Of a DNA stretch of 64,000 nucleotides, positions 44,701 to 57,518 are shown one piece after another. The position numbers and the translations under genes are program-made. The stretch comes from Rhabditoides inermis. Lineage: Eukaryota; Nematoda; Chromadorea; Rhabditida; Rhabditidae. A model generated the notes under the pieces. It was not told where the DNA came from, ran no database searches, and saw only the letters and a list, made by a program, of their open reading frames with translations. The stretch spans positions 1 to 64,000 of the forward strand of contig CAWZYM010000261.1 in the NCBI GenBank assembly GCA_963966185.1, written 5' to 3'. Position 1 is the stretch's first letter. Every line of letters begins with the position of its first letter.

Positions 44701-47244
44701 ACCATGTTGACAGTCAAAAACAAAATGTTTTTTATATGTTTTTGTTGTTGTTGTGAGTAACATGCATGAAACAAAATATGAATGTCACACAGTATTATTC
44801 GTACTACAGATCGTATATCCTCTTGCTTTGTGTATGACCATCAAAATGGGCGCGCTAACGTTCTCTCAGTTGTGATGAAAAAAACGCTAAAATGCTGCAA
44901 AACTACTTTTGCTGAAAAACTTTTTCTGATCCGGTTCAATTCTTCACAATTTTCCGGGTAACCGATTACTCGTTATTTAAAAAAAACCGGTTTCGGTTAA
45001 CTGGAAACAGGTTGACCGATTTGAAAACGGTTTTTGACCTGTTTTCGATTATATAAACCAATAACAAAAGTGTGACATTGTCAAAAAAGCTCTAAACTCA
45101 ATCTCATTTCTGGATCACTACCATGGACAAAAGAGACAATCATCTTTTAAAAGTACTTCCAAGTAATTATAATTGATTTGTACTGTTGTCTCAATTGAAC
45201 AGTTGTCAAACATGATTCTAATAAAGACATGATTTCAATAAAAACAAAACAAAAAAGCTCTCAACATTATTCGACAGAAAACAAAACAGAAAAAATGTCT
45301 TCTTGGATATTAAACTATTACTCATGAATTCGTTCAAGATAACCTTTTCGTCGTGCTCTGATACACGCGAAAGAACCTGTTTGCTCCTTTCTTTTTTTGT
45401 TTGAAGACGATAGAATAATCAATGCCCCTCTATTATCAAGTATAATTACAATGTCCCTGTCCTACCGGCTCATCACTGATGATGGTCCCGGCTGGTAGGA
45501 TCACACATTCGGTCTGGTGTAAGGGACCGAAACCGGATGTGTGCCTTGTTAATTACATGTACTCTTTCCTGTATAATTTTGTCTAATGTATCTATTAATA
45601 TCAATTAGATCCTTGGGTTTAATTGAGACAACCATACTTTTGTTAAAAAAGTATTGTAGAACTAAAACATCTAGTACGGGCTTGTTTATTGTAGGCACTT
45701 CTTGATTGACGCAGCCTTCTAGTTCTAGTGTATGTTTTTTTAATCGTGCATCACTTCTGAAAAGACCACTCAACGGGTGAACCCGAATGTCTCGCGCATT
45801 GCGATAACAAGAAAGTGACAACTTATCTATTTATCACGCTATCAGTGTATGCAGAACGTTCACGTGCAATACATCATTGTCCTAAGCATATGATAACGAG
45901 ACAGATCAAATAATTAAGAGAAACTGTCTTAGCTGTCACCAACAAGAACAGTTTTGTTCTGCCTATTAGCTGTCTGTAGGCACGATTTTCCAAACACTGA
46001 GTGTTTGAAAAACCCCGGTCGCGAGAACGGGACGCATCATTCTTGCAACTGCGACATCCAATGAGAAATCGAAAAAAATTTGTTCGCCCATCGACTGTCG
46101 ATAATGTTGGAAAGGCAGAGCTGAAGGAGAAGGTGGAATGAAAGGTTTGACCGCTGACGGTAGCACTTTGAATGTCTAGTTGTACAATTAGCAACATAGT
46201 GAGCCTTCTTCCGTGCAGTATTCGTACTAACTTTAAAAAGCTACATTTACTTTTGAAACACTTGTTTCTTAGTCCCTTTTAACACTGGTTGTGTGTGAAA
46301 AATATAAAAATGGCTGAGTAGATCTGATCCGTTTACTCACTTTTTGCCCAATTTCGTTATCTTGGTAGACGATACCTTTTTTTACGCTTTTATGTATTGC
46401 AAACGGATACCTTTTTAATGCATAGGGGCGTTTAGAAAAACCAAGGTTCATCGAAATTCAGAACTTGGCAAACTTTGGTAAGCGTGTTGGTAAGAGGGAA
46501 ATGCCGTTCTTCCCCTTTTTTCGTTTGTTTCGTGTTTCCATGGATCCAGCAATAAACCGAAGTCAAAAACTAAGCTTCACTGAACCTTTAAATACAACCG
46601 TTGTAGTACGTATTTAATCCTACACCCAAACAGTAACAAAAATAACAAAGCTTGCATACTAGATATAACTCACAATGAGTCACTGTTTATTGTAGCTTGA
46701 AATATAGATCAAACACTACTTATAAACAGTACGAATGACAGCAAAAATCAGGGAAGGGCAAAAAAGAGGTGTTCATGGTTCGGCCCAGCTTGTTCTTAGA
46801 TGTTGGAAGTACATCTCTGCCTCCTCGTTTTTATTGTATTCGTTTACTGGCCCCACTTTAGTTGAACTCGGCGAGCGGCTGAAAACAGCGTTCATCATGA
46901 AACACCTTCATTGTCTCACAAACAACCTTGAACACCTTACAAGAAACAGTGGCTCAAAGTTTATGACGATTTTTGATGCGTCATGGATCGATCATTTTTC
47001 GTGAACGCAGTGATCAGCAAAGACCGCGCTGCCGAACGCAATTGTTCTGATTCCCGCTCTGCGCTCTCTTCTTTTCACGTGCGCTCTCGCCCACTCTCGC
47101 GCGATTGTGATGTGCGGTCAGCAAAGAACCGATGATCGAGCAGAACGAATATTATAGTTGAATCTTAAAAACCGATTTGCTTACATCACCATTCACAATA
47201 AGCGTGTGCAATCACGCTAAAAAGAAAAGTTATCTCACGATGAA
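44701..47244. other. Intergenic; possible retroelement tail, no firm gene
   Basis: 44935-45060 is a decayed AACCGG element. A minus-strand frame of 90 codons (45549-45821) followed by a structured 3' stretch rich in ccgg palindromes and ending in aattacaatg (about 45440-45470) could be the 3' end of a non-LTR element, but it lacks recognisable RT sequence. Other frames are unsupported. Confidence 0.4.
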
Positions 47245-49337
47245 TTACCATATGAATAGACAGATGAAGTTCTTCGTGAGCTGAGCTCTGTCCCTCAGCA
47301 CTCCCAGAGCATATGTGTACACCACGCACCAGAAACTGGAAAAATGTCAACATTAGATTCGATTACGAAGTACATTTGCTCGAATGCTAAACTCTTTTTT
47401 CGATCAAATAGCTTGACTAAACTTGAGACTACAAAACTGCAACTAGTAATGGAAAATTTGATTTGATCAAAACCGAGAGTGCACACGCACATGATATAGA
47501 CGAGTTCAGCGCAGCAGAGAATGAAGTTGACAGCGTGGGGATCGGTCCAGTATACATAGAGGGGAACTCCGATGCCGATTAGAACAACGAAGAAAGACAT
47601 TCCCATCAACACATACAGACCGCGCATCAACTGGAATGTAACATAATAGATATGTACAATTTCTAGTTTTGTCATTTTAAATCTGTTTTGTCATTAAAGA
47701 TTCAAGCCTCATGATCATTCTTTTTTTGTTTAGAAATCTCGATTGTTTGTGACAAACGTTCGAATTTCCGAAAAATGTATGACTGAAAACAGTTGTGACT
47801 CACCCTCAGAAAATGCAGGTTTTCTATCAGCTGGTATCTCGCAGACAAAAAATACTGCGACTTGTTTTCATTGAGTTGTTTCAAAATCGTGACATTGGCT
47901 TTAATCAACATGGGAACGGTCTAAATGTTGAAATCTCTACATTTTTAACAAAAGACCATCTCGTACTATGGTCAAAAGTGTTGTCACAACAGAAACGACG
48001 ACGAAACCGGCCTTCCAGTTGTACAGTCCTTAATAAACCGTTTTGTAATAGTTAATAAAATGTCACCGTTCATTAGTAGAATCGTTTGAGGAACGGACAA
48101 AAGTACATCAACGACTATTATAGTAACGGGAATGTACGTCCTTTTTTTGGACTCGTAGTCGTGAATCCAAACCGTAGAGATAATGCGCTGATACATCAAC
48201 ATTGTGAATTTTTCAGCCCCTGTTACTTTGTGAAAGTACAAACCTCGATTCCGATAAACAACAAACTATTAGTTTCGTAAATAGGAAAAATTATGCGGAA
48301 GAAAGAGGCGAAAAAAAGATGCGTAAAGGACATGAGATCTGAAGCATTCAACATTAATTGATGAATGACTACTGAAAGATTCATCAAACTGACCATCTCC
48401 ATAGTTTTCAGAGTTAATCTGATAGTTGAAAAGTTGCAATCTGGCGACGGCGCTCATTGCGAAAACGACACAGTTACTGATGGCTGGAGCCTGAATTGCT
48501 CATTTTTTGTGTAATTATCACGCATAAGCAGCTTGTACATATTTTGACACAAATATTTCAAACTGTTTCAAAAGTACATATTTTGACTTCTTCAAAAACC
48601 CACTTAGGCCTTTTCCTCTTTCATCGTACGTCAATATCGCTGGCTCGCCAGACAGACAAGACTTTTTGCAAATCTGACCCGAATGTGTATTTTTGTGCTC
48701 AAACAGTTTTTGAGATCTCCTTTTGTAAACAGACTCAACTCAAAGTTTTTCGACTCCACCTTAAAAAAACGAAGGCGAAAATTAAGAATCAAACACTAGA
48801 GATCGATAAGCAATTTTGCTTTTTAACTTTAGAAGACTCTGTGTCATTAGACTTGCTGATGACCCTCATTTTTTTAATGAGTAACCGCCGAAATGCGCGG
48901 TTGAATGATCTCGCGCGCGCCAATGACGGGCTATTGATGCTTCAAATGCGGTCTGGTAAACAATCGGCAAAATGACTGCCGTACGATGCACGGGGCCGTC
49001 ACATTTATTAAAATATACTGAACTCACGTGAAGATGCGAATGCATTCTTTTAGTTGTTCCAAAGCAAAAAGCATCGAAAATAGCGAGAAAAATCGAGAAA
49101 ATATTGAGTGCAATCTGGAAAATAGGATTGTTTTCAACATCCGAAAGTCATACAAACCTCGATATAATAGATCGTTTGAAACCAGTGATAGTATCCGCTA
49201 TCTTTAGCCAGTGTATCGTTCACTAATATTGCTACGAACATAGCAAAATTAGCGGTGAAGTTGTTTTCAAATGTTGTAGAAATGCGGGTTGAACTCGGAA
49301 TGACCAGACTATTAACCCATGCAAAACAGTAATTCAA
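47245..49337 (-). CDS. sre-like chemoreceptor, minus strand
   Basis: On the minus strand, exons with plausible splice ends give a full seven-helix protein. Exon 1, starting at 49337, has FVAILVNDTLA and YYHWFQTIYYIE. Next come IALNIFSIFLAIFDAFCFG, then APAISNCVVFAMSAVARLQLF (48480-48400 area), LMSFTHLFFASFFRIIF, RIISTVWIHDYESKKRTYIP after TM3, a TM5 exon with KAGFVVVSVVTTLLTI, and QYFLSARYQLIENLHFLR. It continues with LMRGLYVLMGMSFFVVLIGIG and a final exon FWCVVYTYALGVLRDRAQL with the stop at 47245-47247. The SARYQLIEN and DYESKKR patterns parallel the sre gene at 37.5 kb. One intron (about 48495-49025) is longer than the rest. Exon limits are approximate; sre or srab class cannot be separated by eye. 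Confidence 0.75.
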
Positions 49338-51972
49338 TGTCGAATGTCGTGGTGTCCCAATTACCCAGAAAACGAGTCACAATGTTTTGAAAATCGAAAC
49401 AAAAAATATTAGAAAAAACCGAAGCGTAAACGCACAACCACACAAACACTTCTACAACCGTACAATGTTAAGATCATTCGACTATCAATGGTAATAACAT
49501 TTTTTCTCATTACAAAATTCAAATTTTTTAACGCGTTTTCTTCATATTTCTATTTTTTTTTTGAAGCAAATTAGAGTATTGCTCCCGTTTACGGTACGGC
49601 AGCCACCTTGTAGCTTATTTTCTAGACATCATTTCAATGCATCTAGTCGCGCTATCAGCCAGCGCCAGATCATTCATGGAAAATAGGGTCTTCTGAAAGA
49701 GAAATAAAGCAGATCGGAGCACCTTCATAAGCTGATAACTCCGTTAAACTTTTCAGAATTTATTGAAAATTTCTGTATGGAATCAATCACTTGTCGTGTG
49801 CTTTTAACGAAATCTTGAAAACAAAGTGAATTATGAGCAATATTATGGCCAGAAGCCAGAACTGTTTACAAACGAAAAAAGAAACTTTTATATTTTGAGT
49901 CCGTGTGATGACTATGTTTATGCACGAACTTCTAGTAATTTCTTGTCTGTCTGATTGACCGACTGAAAAAAAACCGTTCCGTGAAAATGAGGTTAATCTG
50001 AAATTTAATTATGAAACATATGCATTTTCATGTTTTTTCACGTGGCAGTCGAACTTTATCATGAATTTTTTATGTGCAACATTTGGAGTGGTGTGTTTCT
50101 ATAATATTATTTAAAAACAACCGGTTAACTCGTGAGTGAATAGTGCAGAAAAAAAATGTCGAAAAGACAATGTCGGAAAATGAAAAGATTAGCTATGGTA
50201 GGTTACTGAACAATGTCCTTGTCGTCTAATTAGAACATTTGACATTTACACTTTTACCTCAAGTGTCACTGTTCTATTTTCGTGGATAAGATGTTCATAG
50301 TTCTTTATCTATGGTTCTTGGCGCTACTCGAAATCCAATTTTGAAATGCCAGGCTCCGCGAAAAAATTTTTTTGGTAATTAGGAAATGATGCCATACACC
50401 CGACACCACGGCACTACGGCAGCGCTATAGGACAACCCGTCTGAAGAATAGTATCATCAGAATAAGGTTTTACTAAAATTGGTTTCACTTGAGGGGCGTG
50501 GCTAGCGCAGTGGTGGTGCGCGCAGCTTTCCAGCTGAGGGTTCAATTCCTCGCGAGTTTCAACACAATAGTTTGACGCTGTGGTTCGCAGTGATCTGCAC
50601 GTGTCTTATTGTTTACATGTGTATCATAGGCTTACCCCTGTTAGCTCAGGATTTTTGGTGGAAAAATCGTGAATACCGTAAATACAGTATTTTAAACAAA
50701 ATGCTCCGTAGATTTTCGATGCCGGGGGCTCAGTGGATGAACAGTTTGTCTCTCAATCTCATTGTCGCTGGTTCGATCTCATTCGGAGTCGACCATTCTT
50801 GTTAAAAATCACCCAGCGCTTGTGGTGTGGCAATTCACTCTCATAGTAACCAGTGGGCGTCACAGCTCAAGAACAGAGTTTATGACGTCCGACGCCACTT
50901 AACTCGACTCCCTCTGCTGATGTGGTCGTAATCCAAGAACCCTATCTTGTTCTCGACTAGAAGGTCCCGGAATCAACCGGCTAAACAAACAACAAAATCT
51001 TCATTTCGTTGATACTCTCTCATGATCTCTCTTAGGAAGCAGCTGTTTGCGAGTTCGAACCTGGGTATCCAGGCGAAATTTCGTCAAAATGAAAACATCA
51101 TCCCATGGGTTCTGATTTTTGTCTAACCAACGATGTCAAACAATTTTAGAATGTTCACAGTTCTCATTCTGTATTTCATGTCGTTGCATCTTTTGGGAAA
51201 TGTAGTACAACTGTTTCTCTATCGTTCTTCGGTTTGTAGATTTTTTCAAGGACAAACGAGTTTTTTGCATGCTAATTTAGATTTGTCTTAGAGTTTTCAA
51301 AATATAGTGAACGAATCAATGTAAAGGGGCCCCGTTTTGACAATAGGCGACTTTTCTTTGGCAGAAGAAATGACGCAAAACGATTCCACGTCATGGGATG
51401 ACCGAGTGCTAGAGAAGGCCAAGTGGTATACGGTAAAGAACAACAGCCTGTCCCCCTCTCTCACCCTCTCACCCCCAATCACCACTAGATGTTACCACAT
51501 CCCTAAAATGTCCACACTACTCAATTACCCCTTCCGGACCCACCACGTATTTGCCTTTTGAATAGACTTCTCTCTTCCAAAAATGAGACGGACAACCGAT
51601 GTGTTTTACGAAAATGAGATGAAATTGACGGACACAGCACGTATATCTCTTTTGGACACACGACGTATTTTGGAAAAATTAGACGGACAATTCATGTGTC
51701 GACTCAAAAACCAGACGGACACACCGCGTATTGAAATGAAACAGCGATGGACAATCTGCGTGTCCAGCTATCTCTCTCTCCATTCTCAAAATATTATATT
51801 TGTGACTCAATGCTGATAAATAGAAAATGTGTGACCGGATTGAACATGTGACGTAGACAATTTGTTTTGTTAGCTGATTGTTTTTTGGAATGTTAAACTT
51901 GCTAATTGATCATTCTAATATTTCGATATTAATGTGATGTTGAACAAGGTAATTATTATTTCTTCATTGTAG
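49338..51972. other. Intergenic with SINE-like units and a receptor-like scrap
   Basis: Two tRNA-like units on the plus strand lie at 50491-50560 (A box tggctagcgcagtgg, B box gggttcaattcc) and 50721-50790 (ggctcagtggatgaac, tggttcgatctc). At 51134-51230 a short frame MSNNFRMFTVLILYFMSLHL then LLGNVVQLFLYR looks like a first helix of a receptor but has no continuation. 51530-51765 is a degenerate tandem repeat (acggacacac.gcgtatt). Confidence 0.5.
51530..51765 (+). repeat. Degenerate tandem repeat
   Basis: Phrases acggacaaccgatgtgtttt, acggacacagcacgtatat, ggacacacgacgtatttt, acggacaattcatgtgtcg and acggacacaccgcgtattg recur at about 30-50 bp intervals. Confidence 0.7.
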
Positions 51973-52457
51973 ATGGCTGACAGCCTACGGCGCAGCACAC
52001 GGCTCCGAAAAGCTCCAGATCAAGTATGTATTTTGTAATTTTTACTGGCAATTCTGTTTTTGCAAACGTTCACTGTATTGTTTTAGTTTGGTCAACGCGC
52101 TCCTCCTCAGAAGAAGCGCAGTCGCACGATCAAAAGGAGTTCGTCCAGGGAGAAGGAGCAGGCAGAAAATGTCGGAGAGTCGCTTGCAGACTACGAGGTG
52201 GCAGCGGTTCTCGACCAGGTGAGAAACATGTTGTTATAATATTGTCATAATTTCGAAATCAGGTGCGACTTCGAAACGCGAACATGAGCACTAACATATT
52301 TATTGGCGGGTGGAAGGCGAGAAAAAAGAGCGAGAGCGAGAGGTCACTCTGCTCGGTAGGGGAAGCGCGGAGACTCCTGTCCAGAGATTGGCGGGGGGCG
52401 GGGCCGCGCGCCATCGCGGTTTCCAATGACCGCGACGCTATGGAATGCTTTACCTGA
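51973..52457 (+). CDS. Basic, probably nuclear protein (5' part), 125 aa as read
   Basis: The ATG at 51973 directly follows a perfect acceptor (ttcattgtag), as in a trans-spliced nematode gene. Exons 51973-52023, 52087-52218 and 52263-52457 are joined by GT-AG introns with matching phase 0. The product starts MADSLRRSTRLRKAPDQFGQ, followed by PPQKKRSRTIKRSSSREKEQ, a bipartite basic nuclear-signal-like stretch, then an acidic patch ENVGESLADYEVAAVLDQ. The third exon becomes arginine-rich and low in complexity and ends at 52457, so the true 3' structure may differ. RRSTRLRK resembles short motifs in chromatin proteins, but no domain is recognised. Exons 1-2 are more convincing than exon 3. Confidence 0.55.
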
Positions 52458-53868
52458 GAAGGCTGTTTTGGAGGAGACCAAGCAGTCGTTCAAGCGTGCT
52501 GCCTCTGTAAATTGTGATCTGTAAATTGTGACCGTCGGAGACGGTGTTTTATCCTACTAACAGTTGTTTTCATCGACCAACTGAACCAACTTGCAGTCCC
52601 CCTCATGTTATACACATAACTGGAAATATCTCAGTTCGTACTGAATGCAATTTCAAAAACTTCATGAAAATAATTTAAATAAGCATACAAACAACATGGC
52701 AAATTACGAATGTATTTTTTCCATTGTCAATTTATTCGACAAAACTTGCAATCACCCCCTGGAAAATAATCTCTGTCTGGTGTCTGGTTTGTGTCTGCGT
52801 CATTTCTCAGAATTTGCGGACCGCGAAAACAGGGGACACACTATCTAAACAGACGATCACTGACTACACGGAGCGCGTTATGGGCAGGTTATGAGCAGGT
52901 TAATACAAATGCGCGTTTTCTTTCTGGGCGCAAAAAGCTCTGCGCCTCTCACAAGCAGGTTGTGGGCAGGTTAACTAACATGCCCGTAACGTGCCCATAA
53001 CTCGCACACGTCTCTCGCGCGTGTCACGATCCTGGTGTGAGTGCGCATGTGCGGCGTGCGCATGTGCGCATGTGCGCTGTTTTGGACAAGTTCAAAAACA
53101 AGTGAAGCTGGGTGTTGAAGACATGTAAGCCAACTGCAAACAGGTAAAGGCGCCCACAACTTGCCCGTAACATATCCGGGACCTGCCCACAACATGCTCA
53201 TAATGCGCACCGTGTTGTCATTGTTTTAAAACACAGTAGACAAAGAGTAGTTGCATACTATACACAAACGGTCTCTTTGTTTAGGTTCACGGGCTAGCGG
53301 CTGACAATGTTTTTGTTCTGGCTAGCGGCTGACAATGTGTTCGGGTGATCGCTAACCCTTCGCGGTGGCCGAGCCTATTTTCTCTGATTTGTTCTAACTG
53401 TAGTAAAAGTTGAAAGTAAAGGTTTTTTTCCCGATTGAAGAGATTACTTTGCAAAAAGAGTCGAAGGTCGATTATGGCACTACACCACAGCCTTTAGACT
53501 TTTCTAAAACAGCCCTAGCCTATTTTCGCAAAAAAAAGCATCCGTTCGTGGTGTACCCTGCGGGTTATCTTTGCAGCAGACTGCTGTTAATTTATCACCT
53601 TGGTACGGTCAAGCGCTCGGGAAGTGGATTGAACCCCCGACCCACCGAATATAGAAAACATCGCTAATCTGTTACTTATACAACGCAGCACTCTATTTGT
53701 ATTTTTTGTCATGGTACCTATGAATAGTTAGTAAAAAAAAATACGTAGGCAGAAATAAGTAGATAGTACATCTGTCATTCTTCTACATTTCTGTGAACAT
53801 TTATCTTTCCGCAACTCTCAGTAACTACAACACAAACACAATTTCGTTCCTATATTTGTCAATCCTGT
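52458..53868. other. Intergenic with inverted GCAGGTTA region
   Basis: 52870-53215 is an imperfect inverted region: gcgcgttatgggcaggttat...gtgggcaggtta on the left and gcccgtaac...cctgcccacaac...cataatgcgc on the right, with the phrase tgcgcatgtgcg repeated in the middle. 53285-53340 has a direct repeat of ggctagcggctgacaatgt. No gene recognised. Confidence 0.5.
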
Positions 53869-54007
53869 TCACTGGTCGTTTGTCTGGCCTTTGAAGAAGT
53901 GGATGATGTTCGCGAATAAGATGCTCATGGTCATTTCCGTTCGTGGCACTATCGGATCCCGCATCATATACCTCGAGTCGGTGACAGGCCCTCCATTGGA
54001 CGACCTA
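53869..54007 (-). pseudogene. Exon-2 fragment of the secreted-peptide gene
   Basis: Minus-strand copy of exon 2 from the stop to the GGCATAGG-proximal bases, lacking exon 1 and the acceptor. It is cut exactly at gaccta, where a segment of the 55.3-kb element begins (cagtacagctcgag). The same breakpoint occurs at 57518. Confidence 0.85.
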
Positions 54008-54306
54008 CAGTACAGCTCGAGTTAGATGATCCCTGTCCATGGACGTCCATGGACGTCCGGGATTTTGGTGGACGTTTCTGGTGTCTCTCTCTTTACACAC
54101 TCTCTCGCGTTCCTATCGCCTCCTCCCCACAGGCAACTTATGGCCCCTGTTTGAAGGGAATGTGGGCAGTGAAAGATCTGATTTTTCGAAATGAATTTTT
54201 CATGAAGCCAAACCATTACCATCAGTTATGTTTTGTTCTGAGCATCTCGAATATACCATATTTCCTATTGCTCCGATGAAATTCATTACTTACTGACTTT
54301 CAGTAC
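54008..54306 (+). repeat. Partial copy of the 55.3-kb TIR element
   Basis: Shares cagtacagctcgagttag, the doubled ccatggacgt and gttttgttctgagcatctcg with 55365-55675 and 57519-57836. It lacks both TIRs. Confidence 0.85.
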
Positions 54307-55291
54307 TATCGAGACGAGTAAAATGGCGTCTTTCAGTTTTGATTTGGACTATTTTGAACAAATCCAGGTATCGCCACCCGGGCTAGTTTCCAGATCAACT
54401 TGAGTGATGATGCAATTCCACCATCGACTCTCTCCTTTATGGCCCCTCCCCTCTGGTATGGCAGTCTGCCAAGACCCGACCGTTTGCCGGTGGGGAAGGG
54501 TCATAAATGAGTGAGTCGAGAGTGGATTCGCGCCATCTACTCAAGTTCAACTGGAAATTAGCACGGTTGGCACTACCTGGATATGTTCAAAACGGTCGAA
54601 ATTACAAAAATAAGACATCATTTTGCTCATCTCGAGAAGACGAAAACTATGCAAACAAAATTGTAGCTGGTTTCTCAAACATGAGAATATAATTGAAAAG
54701 CTGTACGAGTGTGGCAAATTGGAGAGGAGAAGCGGAACGCAGAGAACAACTGTCCCAGCCTGCAATACAGTATCACAGCCATAGGAACACGATCACTGGC
54801 ACGCCTGTCGAATGCTTGGGTGTGCGATGAAGTAGAAGAGTGGGAGTGGTGGGAGAGTGAGAGATGGGAGAGTTGCGATCGCTTGTCAGACTTGTCAGTC
54901 TTGACAGACTGGGACCAGAACTGTTGCCACCCTGACTATGAGGCTCTATTCAAATAGTGAATTTCATCGGAGCCCTATGAACCATGGTATATTCTTGATG
55001 TCGGTTACAAGAGACAGATAAATATAATATTTATATTTTCTAATTTTTAGATTCTAGAAAGTCGAGTGACGTTCAGACTTCACACAAGCAGTCGCGTCCG
55101 ACTGTACCGCCATCGGCAGAATAGCCCTGTGCGATGCGCGTCGCGAGAGGAAAGCGAGAGAGTGTGTATAGAATAGAGGCAACAGACACGTCCACACCGT
55201 ACACGGACGCCCGGATGAGAGTGAATAGATGCAACAACGGACCTTGTCTTATCGGAGGACCAATTATTTTGAAATTATAAATTATGAAAAT
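54307..55291. other. Intergenic, coding potential unclear
   Basis: Open frames at 54324-54378 (MASFSFDLDYFEQIQ) and 54709-54957 (rich in W and E) could be exons of an unknown gene, but no consistent splice model joins them. From 55030 the sequence is GC-richer without motifs. Confidence 0.3.
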
Positions 55292-55773
55292 GAGTCACCA
55301 CAAACAACATGTAGACTAAGACAAACAATGCGAACAATACTACATATACATCTTATATATAGCTGTACTGACAGTACAGCTCGAGTTAGGTGATCCCTGT
55401 CCATGGACGTCCATGGACGTCCGGGATTTTGGTGGACGTTTCTGGTGTCTCTCTCTTTACACACTCTCTCGCGTTCCTATCGCCTCCTCCCCACAGGCAA
55501 TTTGTGGCCCCTGTTTGAAGGGAATGTGGGCAGTGAGAGATCTGATTTTTCGAAATGAACTTTTCATGAAGCCAAACCATTACCATCAATTATGTTTTGT
55601 TCTGAGCATCTCGAATATACCATATTTCATAGTGCTCCGATGAAATTCATTACTTACTGACTTTCAGTACTGACTTCCATTTTTACTTGAGTATTCAAAG
55701 CATAATTTATAAGATGTATATGTAGTATTGTTCGCATTGTTTGTCTTAGTCTACATGTGATTTGTGGTGACTA
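55292..55773. mobile_element. TIR element with ~65-bp ends (gtcaccacaaa)
   Basis: The left arm from gtcaccacaaacaacatgta (55294) through catatacatctta matches, inverted, the right arm ending at ggtgac (55771). Interior sequence is shared with 54008-54306 and 57519-57836. Small frames inside have no family motif. Confidence 0.85.
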
Positions 55774-55789
55774 GAGATGGTCCGGTTAA

Positions 55790-57203
55790 GTAGCGGCCAG
55801 AGTGGATTCTGACCCCTCAGAAAAGCTTTTATTACCCCTCAGAATAGATTTTTACCCCTCAGAATGACTCAAAGAATAGGTATGAGAATGGGCTCAGAAT
55901 GCGATTTCGCCCTCAGAACAGCCCTCAGAATGGCTTTGATAGGATTTGTGCTGCGAATATGATCTGGGTCTCGGAACGAACTCCCTTATTAACAAATGTC
56001 TGACTGCTGGCAACTTGCCCTGCCCGACTTGCGGCGGGAAAACAGCTGATCTCATGATGACAATGAAACTTGCTTGAATTTTGTTATTTTTTCATAGTTT
56101 TTCGAGATTCTTTTTGTTTTCTTGTTTTAAGTAGCACAATAATGTACACTATATGATGTTTGAATAACGTTTCATTGCGATTCTTGCCATATTTCGCATG
56201 TTTTTTGAAGATGCTCGGATTCTGTGTCATTTTGTGCTGATTTCACTGAAGAAAGCAAAAACAAGTTTCATCGAGCCGTCTTGCTGTCATGTCTGTTTCA
56301 ATACGTTTCATGTCTATTTTGTACTTCCTCACTTCACTTTTTCAGAAGCAATCGATAATCGATTGATTGGATGGGAAGAACCAAAAACAAGAGGATAGAG
56401 GAAACGAGGACACAAGATACATAATCAAGAACGACGACAACAATCAATCATCAATGGTTCATATTCATAAAAAAATAAATGTACAAATAACCGCTTTTCT
56501 CAAACTGGTCATATGCATATCAATAAATTTATCAAACAATTCGAAATGGTTCATATTCATATTTTGTTGTTGTCTTGGTGTCTTGGATCCATCCATCGAT
56601 TCAACTAAGAGTGGTTCTTCGAATATCGATCGATTATCGATTGCTCCTGAAAAAGTGAAGTGAGGTAGTACAAAATAGACATGAAACGTATTGAAACAGA
56701 CATGACAGCAAGACGGCTCGATGAAACTTGTTTTTGCTTTCTTCAGTGAAATCAGCACAAAATGACACAGAATCCGAGCATCTTCAAAAAACATGCGAAA
56801 TATGGCAAGAATCGCAATGAAACGTTATTCAAACATCATATAGTGTACATTATTGTGCTACTTAAAACAAGAAAACAAAAAGAATCTCGAAAAACTATGA
56901 AAAAATAACAAAATTCAAGCAAGTTTCATTGTCATCATGAGATCAGCTGTTTTCCCGCCGCAAGTCGGGCAGGGCAAGTTGCCAGCAGTCAGACATTTGT
57001 TAATAAGGGAGTTCGTTCCGAGACCCAGATCATATTCGCAGCACAAATCCTATCAAAGCCATTCTGAGGGCTGTTCTGAGGGCGAAATCGCATTCTGAGC
57101 CCATTCTCATACCTATTCTTTGAGTCATTCTGAGGGGTAAAAATCTATTCTGAGGGGTAATAAAAGCTTTTCTGAGGGGTCAGAATCCACTCTGGCCGCG
57201 CCT
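55790..57203. mobile_element. 1.4-kb palindromic TTAA element
   Basis: Arms of about 575 bp (55793-56367 and 56626-57200) are nearly identical in inverted orientation, starting cggccagagtggattctgac. Flanked by TTAA at 55786-55789 and 57204-57207. The uninterrupted target ccggttaaccgtcatttcgg is preserved at about 57918-57937, which proves insertion into an AACCGG element. The central 260 bp holds no transposase. Confidence 0.93.
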
Positions 57204-57379
57204 TTAACCGTCATTTCGGTTATTTTTCCGGTTTCCGGTTATTTAACCGGTTCGGTTAACCGGTTAACCGGAAACCGTTTTGATTTCGGTTAACCGGATA
57301 ACCGAACCGAAAAACCGTGACAGAACTCACAATACCCACAAAAACATAGCAACAATTTGTTTTTGACTGTCAATTCTGT

Positions 57380-57518
57380 TTACTTGTCGTTTGTCTGGCC
57401 TTGAAAGAAGTGGATGATGTTCGCGAATAAGATGCTCATGGTCATTTCCGTTCGTGGCACTATCGGATCCCGCATCATATACCTCGAGTCGGTGACAGGC
57501 CCTCCATTGGACGACCTA
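57380..57518 (-). pseudogene. Second exon-2 fragment of the secreted-peptide gene
   Basis: Same content as 58109-58250 apart from single changes, cut at the same gaccta breakpoint as 53869-54007. Part of a tandem duplication with a period of about 730 bp. Confidence 0.88.
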
